From: an uncultured bacterium
Lineage (GTDB): Bacteria; Spirochaetota; Spirochaetia; Sphaerochaetales; Sphaerochaetaceae
Reading direction: 5' to 3'
NCBI GenBank assembly: GCA_905215015.1
Contig: CAJMOS010000017.1
Span: forward strand, 1 to 32,547
DNA: 32,547 bases
Below are positions 16,236-23,594 of this stretch, piece by piece (the stretch's first letter is position 1; each line of letters opens with the position of its first letter). The notes under the pieces were generated by a model. That model was not told where the DNA came from. It ran no database searches and saw only the letters and a program-made list of their open reading frames with translations. Position numbers and translations under genes: made by a program.

Positions 16236-16555
16236 TGAACACGGAGATGAAAGCAAAGCGCAATGGACGTCTTTCCTTGCTGATGGGTATCTTCAGCATC
16301 CTGATTCCCCATTTCTTCATGCCGGTCGTCAGTGGCATCCTGATTGGCTGCTACGGCCTTTTCCTCGCAGGGAAATACTGGAAGGTGGACGACAACGCCT
16401 ATGCCGGTTTCATGACCAGCCTGCTTGGCTGCTACGGCCTTTTCCTCGCAGGGAAATACTGGAAGGTGGACGACAACGCCTATGCCGGTTTCATGACCAG
16501 CCTGCTTGGCGTCCTGACCGATCTCTATCTGATGGCGCTTTTGGCAACTGTTTGA
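16232..16555 (+). CDS. Small membrane protein (DUF4190-like) with internal exact 27-codon duplication
   Basis: 107 residues, almost all hydrophobic apart from a basic N-terminus (KAKRNGR). A helix at about 14-30 and a second at about 32-47 are followed by a loop (GKYWKVDDNAY) and a third helix start. Then the stretch of residues 38-64 is repeated without change at 65-91. Without the second copy the protein would be 80 residues and align over its length with the C-terminal domain of the preceding gene. The duplication creates one additional hybrid membrane segment and a second loop, which should place the C-terminus on the other side of the membrane. ATG 16232 is fixed by GGAGG (16221-16225). 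Function unknown. Confidence 0.75.
   Translation: MMNTEMKAKRNGRLSLLMGIFSILIPHFFMPVVSGILIGCYGLFLAGKYWKVDDNAYAGFMTSLLGCYGLFLAGKYWKVDDNAYAGFMTSLLGVLTDLYLMALLATV
16344..16505 (+). repeat. Exact 81-bp direct tandem duplication
   Basis: Copy 1 spans 16344-16424 and copy 2 16425-16505, identical at every base, followed by five more matching bases (TTGGC, 16506-16510). 81 nt is 27 codons, so the frame is kept. Identity at all third positions shows a very recent event or an assembly artefact. Confidence 0.97.
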
Positions 16556-16563
16556 AAGAAGAA

Positions 16564-16589
16564 GAGAGCCAGGCTCTCACCCGGCTCTC
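16564..16589 (-). terminator. Terminator for greA in the convergent gap
   Basis: GAGAGCC (16564-16570) and GGCTCTC (16583-16589) form a 7-bp stem. Read on the minus strand it is followed by a T/C-rich run (TTCTTCTTTC), fitting the end of greA. On the plus strand no T-run follows, so it would be weaker for the small membrane gene. Confidence 0.65.
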
Positions 16590-16617
16590 CCCATAGCCTT
16601 CAATCTGCGGGAAACGA

Positions 16618-19347
16618 TCAGGCCTTGACGAGCCTGATGGCATCCATGCGGTAGGTGACAGTCTGGTCTCCCATCTGGAAGTCGAAGGTGTCCCCGACGC
16701 TATGGTTGCACAAGGCGTTTCCCAGCGGAGCGAGAATGTTGATCACGTACTTTTCCGGGTCGCTTTCCCACGGTCCCATGATGGTGTAGGTGGCCTTTTC
16801 CCCGCTCTTCAGGTTGGTCACGTCGACAACGGTGCCGAAGCCGCTTTTGGAGGGGTCGACCTTGGTCAAGTCGACGACGATCGCCTTGTCGATCTCAGCC
16901 TTCAGCTCGGCTTCCTTCTTCTGCAGCAGATGGCGCTTGTCCTTGCCGTACTGGTACTCGCTGTTCTCGCGCAGGTCGCCTTTGGCCCTTGCGTCGCTGA
17001 TTTCCTTGGCCACATCGGGAAGCTCGACGTGCTGGATGTGGTCCAGCTCGGCTTTCTTCTGGGCCAGGGACTCGCTGGTGCAGAACCAGCCGGTCGGAAC
17101 GAAGGACTCGTTCTTCAGCTCTACCTTCTTGTTGTCCAGGTCCAGGTCAGGGTACTGCGTCTGGATTTGGAACTTGACGTTGATCTTTTCGCCCTCGTCC
17201 AAGCCGGTGCAACTCTGTACCAGGCTGTTGATGTTCCGGGCGATATTGGCGTCGCCAGCTTTGATGGTGGTGTAGACCTCGCCTTCCGTCGCGTTCCTTC
17301 CCTTGGTACCGAAGAGCATCTCGCACAGGATTTTCGCGTTGGCCCCAGCCTCCTGTCCGTCGACACGAGCCTCGACTTTCTGGTTGAGGAACGAGAGGAG
17401 GGTCAGCTTGGTGTAGAGCAGCTTCTCCATGGTGATGCCGGCCTTCCCCCAATCGGCGGGAGAGGACGCCTTGATCAGGTAGATCAGGGTGTTGGCATAG
17501 TCACGGTAATTGTCCACGGCCGTCTGATAGATGGTCATGAAGAGCTGTCCCTTCTTCTTGCGGGTGTAGATCGAGGGGATGTAGGTGTTCAGGTAGTAGG
17601 GGAAGAGCTTCAAAAGCAATTCGCTCCACTCTTTGGGCTGGGTCTCCACGGTCCAGTCGATGAAGCACTTCTTCAGGTCCGCGTCCTCGATCTTGCCGAA
17701 CAGGGCGGGAATCTTGTCCGGATTGGAGACTTTCCCAATCAGTTTCAGGAAAGAGACCTCTGGCGGAATCTTGATGAAGGTCATCTTCCGATGGTTCAGA
17801 AGGTCGTCCAGAAGCAGGTAGGATCCGAGCATCTCGTCGTCCAGTTCCGCCTCGTCCTTCCGGTTCTCAAGGATGTTGCCGAAATACTTCACCATTTCAT
17901 AGAAGAACTCGCTGTCGGTGTTGCCCTTGTCGGCGATGAACTTCTTCAGGTCCTTGACCTTGTCGTAGAACTTGTCATGGGCGTTGAAGATCGAAAGCTG
18001 CTTCTCCTCGTAGCTGATTGGCGTCTCGCGAAGGATGTAGGAGTCGTCATCCGGGGAAACGCCGTAATGGACGTCGTTCATCAAGAGCTCCTTGGCCTGC
18101 TTGGACCATACGGACCACTGGCTGTCGCTGAGCACTTCCGGGACCAGCTCCTTCTTCATCTGCTTCAGCGAGCACTTGCCATCAAAGCTGGACAGAAGGA
18201 TGTCGAGCATCCATTGGGGTTGCCCCATGGTCTTCTGAGCCAGCTTGTCGTGGCTGACACAGCCCTTCAGAACCAGGATGTGGCTCTTCTTCAAGGCCTT
18301 CAGGCTCTTGAACGCCATCGCGGGAGTCATCTTGGTGCCCCCGTCTTTCTGGCCCGGGAAATCGATGACGACCTCGTTCGCGTTGATCGAGCGGATACGT
18401 CCGATGCGGCCGCGGGAGCTTTGGTAGACAAAGGTTCCCTTGTCGAAGGAGATGTTCTTCTCAAAGTCCTCGATGGCATGGACGATGTCATGGTTGCCTG
18501 CCCTGGTCAGGCCGCTTTCCCTCAGACAGGTGTCCAGCCGGCTGTGTCCGGCATATTTCTTCTTGTAGCTTGCGACCAGGCTGTTGCGGGCCAGCGAATC
18601 CTCGTGGTCCAAGCCAAGGATCTTCTTCTCGCAGGTAATCTTGCGGTCGATGTCGTCCTTGCTGTAGGTGTCCATGTCCCTGAGCAGGGCGATGGCGGTG
18701 GCGGGGGAAAGCGCGCCGACCTTGCCGGTGATGCCGAGGAAGTAGTCGAATTGCTCCGGACAAAGCTTGAACAGGTTGTCGAACAGCGGTTTGATCAGGT
18801 TGCCTTCCTGCCGGATCAGGACACGGTCCAAGGCCACCTTGTAATAGGTGGTTGCCTTTTCCTTGTCTCCTGCCTTGTTGGCGCGGTCCGCAATCTCGCG
18901 GACGATAGCCACCTCGTCATGGTCGGCGCGGACAAGCCGCTCGTACAGCTTGAACTTCTCGTCCTCTTTGCCAAGGTTCTCGTAATCTTTGGCAAGGATC
19001 CGCAGGGCATGGCGGTTCTCGCTGACCGTGAGGATCTTGTCGCAAAGGAACTGCACCTCGTCATGCTTGCCCAAGGCAAGGAATGTCTCGGCGAGGTTGA
19101 GGAGGTTCAGGTTGTCCTCTTGGCCATGGCGGGCCAGCTGGATTGAACCGGCGGCATACATGGCGACGATGCTTTTCGGATTCGTGGCAAGGTAGGTGTT
19201 GCACTCCTGCAGGATTTCCGACTGTCCATCCTCATCCAGACCGGCCAACGCCTGATCTACCTCCTGGAACGAGGAGAGGGTGAACGTTTCCGCCTTCGTG
19301 CGGTCCCAACTGGAAGAAAGGACGTCCCTGATTTGATTGAGTTTCAT
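16618..19347 (-). CDS. greA: Giant spirochaete-type transcript cleavage factor GreA
   Basis: 909 residues against about 158 for usual GreA. The C-terminal part (about 756-909) is a full GreA: coiled coil with the acidic tip GDLRENSEY (790-798, Asp791 and Glu794 expected to hold the catalytic Mg2+ in the RNA polymerase secondary channel), then the FKBP-like globular domain. The N-terminal 290 residues are helical with TPR-like pairs (about 60-180). Residues 301-352 look like a small SH3/KOW-type barrel (FVYQSSRGRIGRI, VVIDFPG). The middle (about 360-750) is helical and unassigned. ATG 19347 is fixed by GGAGGG 5 nt upstream; open frame continues further but without a start signal. The same long form is known in Treponema and Borrelia. 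It has its own promoter and a leader of about 108 nt. Confidence 0.95.
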   Translation of the reverse strand: MKLNQIRDVLSSSWDRTKAETFTLSSFQEVDQALAGLDEDGQSEILQECNTYLATNPKSIVAMYAAGSIQLARHGQEDNLNLLNLAETFLALGKHDEVQFLCDKILTVSENRHALRILAKDYENLGKEDEKFKLYERLVRADHDEVAIVREIADRANKAGDKEKATTYYKVALDRVLIRQEGNLIKPLFDNLFKLCPEQFDYFLGITGKVGALSPATAIALLRDMDTYSKDDIDRKITCEKKILGLDHEDSLARNSLVASYKKKYAGHSRLDTCLRESGLTRAGNHDIVHAIEDFEKNISFDKGTFVYQSSRGRIGRIRSINANEVVIDFPGQKDGGTKMTPAMAFKSLKALKKSHILVLKGCVSHDKLAQKTMGQPQWMLDILLSSFDGKCSLKQMKKELVPEVLSDSQWSVWSKQAKELLMNDVHYGVSPDDDSYILRETPISYEEKQLSIFNAHDKFYDKVKDLKKFIADKGNTDSEFFYEMVKYFGNILENRKDEAELDDEMLGSYLLLDDLLNHRKMTFIKIPPEVSFLKLIGKVSNPDKIPALFGKIEDADLKKCFIDWTVETQPKEWSELLLKLFPYYLNTYIPSIYTRKKKGQLFMTIYQTAVDNYRDYANTLIYLIKASSPADWGKAGITMEKLLYTKLTLLSFLNQKVEARVDGQEAGANAKILCEMLFGTKGRNATEGEVYTTIKAGDANIARNINSLVQSCTGLDEGEKINVKFQIQTQYPDLDLDNKKVELKNESFVPTGWFCTSESLAQKKAELDHIQHVELPDVAKEISDARAKGDLRENSEYQYGKDKRHLLQKKEAELKAEIDKAIVVDLTKVDPSKSGFGTVVDVTNLKSGEKATYTIMGPWESDPEKYVINILAPLGNALCNHSVGDTFDFQMGDQTVTYRMDAIRLVKA

Positions 19348-19461
19348 GTGAACCCTCCAAAATGATATTCCAAGTAAAATCGAGTGTATCTGAGCGAATA
19401 AACAAACCGGGCAATCCTCACCAGGATCGCTCGGAGCGCGTTTCTTCTGTCGTTCCCCTCT

Positions 19462-19490
19462 AATATACCGCAACAAAAGGAAACAGGCAA
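19462..19490 (-). promoter_or_regulatory. Promoter of greA
   Basis: On the minus strand TTGCCT (19490-19485) and TATATT (19467-19462) are 17 nt apart. The expected start is near 19455, giving a leader of about 108 nt that contains two small hairpins and ends with the GGAGGG of greA. The promoter is divergent from that of rpe. Confidence 0.7.
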
Positions 19491-19556
19491 GCAAGGAAAA
19501 ACTTCGCGTTTGGGAATTCTACTATACAAAAAGTAGCTGGTTTCAAAAGGATTCCG

Positions 19557-19585
19557 TTGCCAAACGGGTTCGTAGCTGGTATAAC
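19557..19585 (+). promoter_or_regulatory. Promoter of rpe, placed for a leaderless transcript
   Basis: TTGCCA (19557-19562) and TATAAC (19580-19585) are 17 nt apart. The rpe ATG starts 8 nt after the -10 box, where transcription should begin, and no Shine-Dalgarno exists between them. The 9-mer GTAGCTGGT overlaps the -10 and occurs once more about 40 nt upstream (near 19530). Confidence 0.72.
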
Positions 19586-19592
19586 CTCTACT

Positions 19593-20273
19593 ATGGAAGA
19601 TACGCCACTCATTGTCTCGCCCAGCATTCTTTCGGCAGACTTCGCCCACATCGCGGAAGAGGTCAGCTCGATTGGAACAACCGCGGCGAAATGGATCCAT
19701 CTGGACGTCATGGACGGGAATTTTGTCCCGAACATCACCTTTGGCTCCAAATTCATCAAGGACCTGCGTCCTTGCTCGCCCCTTGTGTTCGACACCCATC
19801 TGATGATCGACAAGCCGGAACGCTACGTCGAGCAGTTCGCCCAGAGCGGTTGCGACATCATCACGATCCAGGCCGAAAGCACCATCCATGTGCACCGCAC
19901 CCTGCAGATGATCCACAGCAACGGCTGCAAGGCAGGTGTCGCCATCGTCCCTTCGACCCCGGTCTGCATGATCGAGCCGATTCTCGACATGGTCGACCTG
20001 GTGCTGGTCATGACAGTCAACCCGGGATTTGGCGGCCAGAAGCTGATTCCCCATACGCTGGAGAAGGTGAGCGAGCTGGCCCATATCCGGCAGGAAGAGG
20101 AGTATGGCTACCTGATCAGCGTCGACGGAGGAGTGAACCTGAGCACCGTCGCGGATATCGCGGCCGCAGGCAGCGATGTCGCGGTCTGCGGCTCGGCCTT
20201 TTTCGGCGCCGACGACCGGCTCGCTTTCGTCGACAAGATGATCCGGCTGGCTGAAGGGGCTTGCCGCTCATGA
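19593..20273 (+). CDS. rpe: Ribulose-phosphate 3-epimerase
   Basis: 226 residues, a TIM barrel converting ribulose-5-phosphate and xylulose-5-phosphate in the pentose phosphate pathway. Motifs: SPSILSADFAHI, the metal/acid segment WIHLDVMDGNFVPNITFG, FDTHLMI, VNPGFGGQ, and ISVDGGVN with the second catalytic Asp, ending in the phosphate site VCGSAFFGADD. All key residues are in place. ATG 19593 is chosen because the family starts at this point and a promoter lies directly before it. The TTG at 19557 in the same frame is the -35 box and adds residues with no family match. The stop overlaps the dtd start (ATGA). Confidence 0.97.
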   Translation: MEDTPLIVSPSILSADFAHIAEEVSSIGTTAAKWIHLDVMDGNFVPNITFGSKFIKDLRPCSPLVFDTHLMIDKPERYVEQFAQSGCDIITIQAESTIHVHRTLQMIHSNGCKAGVAIVPSTPVCMIEPILDMVDLVLVMTVNPGFGGQKLIPHTLEKVSELAHIRQEEEYGYLISVDGGVNLSTVADIAAAGSDVAVCGSAFFGADDRLAFVDKMIRLAEGACRS

Positions 20274-20752
20274 GATGCGTCATCCAGGACGTCGCCGACG
20301 CCAAGGTGACAGTCGACGGTTCCGTTGTCGGACGGATCGGGCGTGGCATGCTGGTCTATTTTGGAGTCCAGAAAGGAGATACCGAGCAGGAGCTTGCCTG
20401 GATTACCGACAAGATAGCGAAAGAACGGATCTTTCATGACGCCAACGGGAAGACGAACCTTTCCATCATTGACGTGCATGGCGAGATCCTCCTGGTCAGC
20501 CAGTTCACCTTGTGCGCGGACCTGCGCAAGGGAAACCGTCCCAGCTACGACTACAGCGAGGAGCCCGAGAAGGCGGAGGCGATGTACCGGAAGGCGATCG
20601 ACCTGCTGAGGGGAAAGGGCATTCCCGTCGAGCATGGATCCTTCGGGGCCCACATGCTGGTCAGCTACACCAATATCGGTCCACAGACATTTGTACTGGA
20701 AAAGACACCGGCGTGCACCGATTCCGCCAAAAGAACGGTAATAGCAAAGTAG
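20270..20752 (+). CDS. dtd: D-aminoacyl-tRNA deacylase
   Basis: 160 residues. Dtd removes D-amino acids and glycine wrongly attached to tRNA. The family begins MR.V.Q.V..A.V as here (MRCVIQDVADAKVTV), and shows the VSQFTLCAD segment (SQxT motif) and the Gly-cisPro motif as NIGPQTF near the C-terminus, which together form the proofreading pocket. The C-terminal tail (about 15 residues) is slightly longer than usual. ATG 20270 overlaps the rpe stop, with AAGGGG upstream. Followed by recA after 11 nt. Confidence 0.95.
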   Translation: MRCVIQDVADAKVTVDGSVVGRIGRGMLVYFGVQKGDTEQELAWITDKIAKERIFHDANGKTNLSIIDVHGEILLVSQFTLCADLRKGNRPSYDYSEEPEKAEAMYRKAIDLLRGKGIPVEHGSFGAHMLVSYTNIGPQTFVLEKTPACTDSAKRTVIAK

Positions 20753-20763
20753 AGGAGTTCCAT

Positions 20764-21903
20764 ATGGCAAAAAAAGCTGTACAAGTCGCCCCGAAAGGGA
20801 CGGAAACCAACAACCAGGCCAAGCTGGATGCTTTGGAAGCGGCGCGCGCGCAGATCGACAAGCAGTTTGGAAAGGGGTCGCTGATGCGCTTGGGGGACAA
20901 CGAGCGTGTCCTGGACGTGGGGTGCATTTCCTCCGGTTCACTGATGCTGGATGAGGCGCTGGGTATCGGGGGCTATCCCCGGGGCCGCATCGTCGAAATC
21001 TACGGACCCGAATCCAGCGGCAAGACGACGCTTGCCCTGCAGGCTGTCGCCGAAGCGCAGAAGGCCGGCGGCATCGCCGCTTTCATCGACGCCGAGCATG
21101 CGTTGGACCCGACCTACGCCAAGAAGCTGGGTGTCAATATCGACCAGCTCTGGATCAGCCAGCCGGACAGTGGGGAGCAGGCGCTGGACATCGCCGAAAC
21201 GCTGGTCCGTTCCGGCTCGATGGACATCATCGTCGTCGACTCGGTCGCCGCGCTGACCCCGCAGGCGGAAATCGATGGGGAGATGGGCGACAGCCACATG
21301 GGCCTGCAAGCCCGCCTGATGAGCCAGGCGCTCAGGAAGCTGACCGGACTTTTGGCCAAGAGCAATACCCTGATCATCTTCATCAACCAGATCCGCATGA
21401 AGATCGGCGTCATGTTCGGCAACCCGGAGACCACCACCGGCGGAAACGCCCTGAAGTTCTACGCTTCGGTCCGCATGGACGTGCGCAAGATCGAGACAAT
21501 CAGCAAGAGCGCCGACGAGGTAGTCGGAAACCGCATCCGCGTGAAAATCGTGAAGAACAAGGTGGCTCCGCCCTTCAAGAAGGTGGAGCTGGACCTGATG
21601 TTCAACGAGGGCATCAGCTATACGGCTAGCCTGCTTGACGCCGCCATGAAGTACGGCCTGATCGTCAAGAGCGGTTCCTGGTTCAGCTTGGATGGCGAGA
21701 AGATCGGGCAGGGGCGGGATAAGACGATCGACTACCTGAAGGAGCATGCGGATGTCGCCGCCGCGTTGGACAAGCAACTGCGGGAGAGGATGTTCAACCC
21801 CGACAAGCAGGAGCCTCCAGCCAGCGAGGAAAAGGGAAGCGTCCCGGACGAGCCGATCGGGGACGATCCACTGGATTTGCCCGCGATGGACGACGATGTC
21901 TGA
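20764..21903 (+). CDS. recA: Recombinase RecA
   Basis: 379 residues. RecA forms ATP-dependent filaments on single-stranded DNA, drives strand exchange and triggers LexA cleavage. Walker A is GPESSGKTT (81-89), Walker B DIIVVDSVAAL, with the L2 region FINQIRMKIGVMFGNPETTTGG and the C-terminal domain complete. The end is acidic (GDDPLDLPAMDDDV), as in many RecA proteins, where the tail tempers DNA binding. ATG 20764 is fixed by GAGGAG at 20752-20757. I see no SOS operator or separate promoter before it; the gene probably depends on the rpe promoter, with dtd, at least partly. Confidence 0.99.
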   Translation: MAKKAVQVAPKGTETNNQAKLDALEAARAQIDKQFGKGSLMRLGDNERVLDVGCISSGSLMLDEALGIGGYPRGRIVEIYGPESSGKTTLALQAVAEAQKAGGIAAFIDAEHALDPTYAKKLGVNIDQLWISQPDSGEQALDIAETLVRSGSMDIIVVDSVAALTPQAEIDGEMGDSHMGLQARLMSQALRKLTGLLAKSNTLIIFINQIRMKIGVMFGNPETTTGGNALKFYASVRMDVRKIETISKSADEVVGNRIRVKIVKNKVAPPFKKVELDLMFNEGISYTASLLDAAMKYGLIVKSGSWFSLDGEKIGQGRDKTIDYLKEHADVAAALDKQLRERMFNPDKQEPPASEEKGSVPDEPIGDDPLDLPAMDDDV

Positions 21904-21923
21904 GCCGCAAGGACCCTGCCACT

Positions 21924-21953
21924 TTGACCAGTGACGGGGTTTCCTTTTATACT
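21924..21953 (+). promoter_or_regulatory. Promoter of scpA operon, placed for a leaderless transcript
   Basis: TTGACC (21924-21929) and TATACT (21948-21953) are 18 nt apart. The scpA ATG (21962) begins 9 nt after the -10, and the bases between (GTACCCCT) contain no Shine-Dalgarno. Confidence 0.75.
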
Positions 21954-21961
21954 GTACCCCT

Positions 21962-22981
21962 ATGGCCGAAACGGAAGTGCAATTCACTACCCAGGATGGG
22001 AAGACTTTTCAGGCGCCGACGATCAAGTTTGACGGACCGCTTGACCTGCTCCTGTACCTGATCCAGCAGTCGGAAGTGAATATCTACGACATTCCGATCG
22101 CCCAGATCACCGACCAGTTCCTTGCCTATCTTTCCGTCCACCAGGACATGGACCTTGGCGTGCTCTCCAGCTTCTACAAGATGGCCAGCCAGCTTTTGGC
22201 CATCAAAAGCAGGATGCTCCTGCCTGAGGATGTGGAGTTCGACGAGGAGTACGAGGATCCCCGCAAGGAGCTGGTCGACCAGCTGATCGAATACCAGAAG
22301 TTCAAGAAATACACCCAGTTGCTCTCCGGGGGCAACAACGGCGAGTTCGTCGTCATGCGTAAGGAGAACGACTTCTTCCTTCCGTTCAGCGACGAGGAAC
22401 TCTTCGACGGGGTCACCCCGCAGACGTTCCTCGAGACCTTCCGCAGGCTGATGAAGAACATCTCGGCGGACAAGCTCTTCAACGTCTATGAAAGCGTCTC
22501 CATCAGCGAGAAGATCGCCCTGATGGACGAATTGCTTGAGACCCATGAGGAAATCACGCTGGAACAGGTAATCGTCCACTTGGACAGCAAGCTGGACATC
22601 ATCTGTGCCTTCATGGCGATCCTGGAATGTTGCCGCTGGCATAAGATCACCATCCATCAGGATGAGCCCTATGGCACGATCACCATCCGGGCCCTTGAGA
22701 AGGCACCGGAGATTGACGCGAAGATGGCTGACGCGATCGACGACCAGTACGACCAGATGGTGGAGAGCGGCATGACCATCGAGGAGCCTGAGGGAACACA
22801 GATCGGACCCGAGCACGCGGCGACCGAACAGGCCCACGGCCATGACGACGACTTTCCGGAGGATGAGGAAGAGCCGGACATGCCGCAACGGCAGGTGGCG
22901 TACGACGAGGATAGCGAGGATGAGATGATCGACCTCGACGGCGACGAGGAGGATGGCGATGACGAAGACGAAGACCAGTAA
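21962..22981 (+). CDS. scpA: Segregation and condensation protein A (kleisin)
   Basis: 339 residues; typical ScpA has about 240-270. Kleisin that joins the SMC heads and binds ScpB, compacting and segregating the chromosome. The N-terminal part shows the family start FDGPLDLLLYLIQQSEVNIYD split over about 22-42, then ITDQFLAYL and FYKMASQLLAIKSRMLLP. The C-terminal winged helix lies at about 185-245 (LECCRWHKITIHQDEPYGTI). After it comes a tail of about 70-80 residues, strongly acidic (Asp/Glu-rich runs such as DDDFPEDEEEP and GDEEDGDDEDEDQ), probably disordered. ATG 21962 is at the expected transcript start. Overlaps scpB by 23 nt. Confidence 0.95.
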   Translation: MAETEVQFTTQDGKTFQAPTIKFDGPLDLLLYLIQQSEVNIYDIPIAQITDQFLAYLSVHQDMDLGVLSSFYKMASQLLAIKSRMLLPEDVEFDEEYEDPRKELVDQLIEYQKFKKYTQLLSGGNNGEFVVMRKENDFFLPFSDEELFDGVTPQTFLETFRRLMKNISADKLFNVYESVSISEKIALMDELLETHEEITLEQVIVHLDSKLDIICAFMAILECCRWHKITIHQDEPYGTITIRALEKAPEIDAKMADAIDDQYDQMVESGMTIEEPEGTQIGPEHAATEQAHGHDDDFPEDEEEPDMPQRQVAYDEDSEDEMIDLDGDEEDGDDEDEDQ

Positions 22982-23594
22982 GGTGAGCGGGCCGATTCTC
23001 AGCCAGGATGCGCGCATGGTCGAGGTGATCCTTTTCCTGGAGAACGAGCCGGTCGACCGGGAGAAGCTGGAACGCATGACCGGACTGGGTGGCAAGGAGC
23101 TGGACGCCGCGGTCAGCGAACTGGGAGAGCACTACAACTTCTACATGCATGGACTTACGGTCAATGAGAATCCCGGAGGCTTCCTGCTGACCCCCTCCAG
23201 CGACCTGTACGACAAGCTCCGTTCCTGCTACGGCAAAAAGGTGGAGCGGCGTCTGAGCAAGGCGGCTTTGGAGACTCTGTCCATCGTCGCATACAGCCAG
23301 CCGATTACCCGGAGGGAAATCGACAATATTCGTGGAGTATCCAGTGACACGATTGTCAAACTCCTGCGGGAGAGAGAATATATCAAGGTAGTCGGACGCA
23401 AGGATGTCGTCGGTCATCCTTGCCTGTACGGCACCACCCGTAAGTTCCTGTACGAGTTCCATCTTTCTTCCATCAGCGAGCTTCCCCGCTTGAGCGAGAT
23501 CGACGAGGAACGCTTCGAGACGGTACCCGAAACGAGGGAAGAGGAAACGAGGGACATGGAATCCGACAACGAGGAGAAGAACGATGAAGCTTGA
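22959..23594 (+). CDS. scpB: Segregation and condensation protein B
   Basis: 211 residues. ScpB dimers with tandem winged helices bind the middle of ScpA. Visible are VEVILFLENEPVDREKLERM, the strand pair GLTVNENPGGFLL, and the very conserved second winged helix KAALETLSIVAYSQPITRREI...IRGVSSD followed by GHPCLYGTT. ATG 22959 is chosen rather than 22953, because GGAGG ends at 22952 and leaves 6 nt spacing only for the later ATG. The last 20 residues are acidic, like the tail of ScpA. Overlaps rluB by 11 nt. Confidence 0.96.
   Translation: MTKTKTSKVSGPILSQDARMVEVILFLENEPVDREKLERMTGLGGKELDAAVSELGEHYNFYMHGLTVNENPGGFLLTPSSDLYDKLRSCYGKKVERRLSKAALETLSIVAYSQPITRREIDNIRGVSSDTIVKLLREREYIKVVGRKDVVGHPCLYGTTRKFLYEFHLSSISELPRLSEIDEERFETVPETREEETRDMESDNEEKNDEA

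Noticed and set aside
16702..19146. 814-codon open frame on the plus strand opposite greA
   Set aside because: The minus-strand GreA has family motifs and its own promoter and Shine-Dalgarno; the plus-strand frame is Leu/Val/Gly/Asp shadow sequence.
19557..19592. TTG 19557 as the rpe start
   Set aside because: It would add 12 residues with no family match, and it coincides with the -35 box of a very good promoter.
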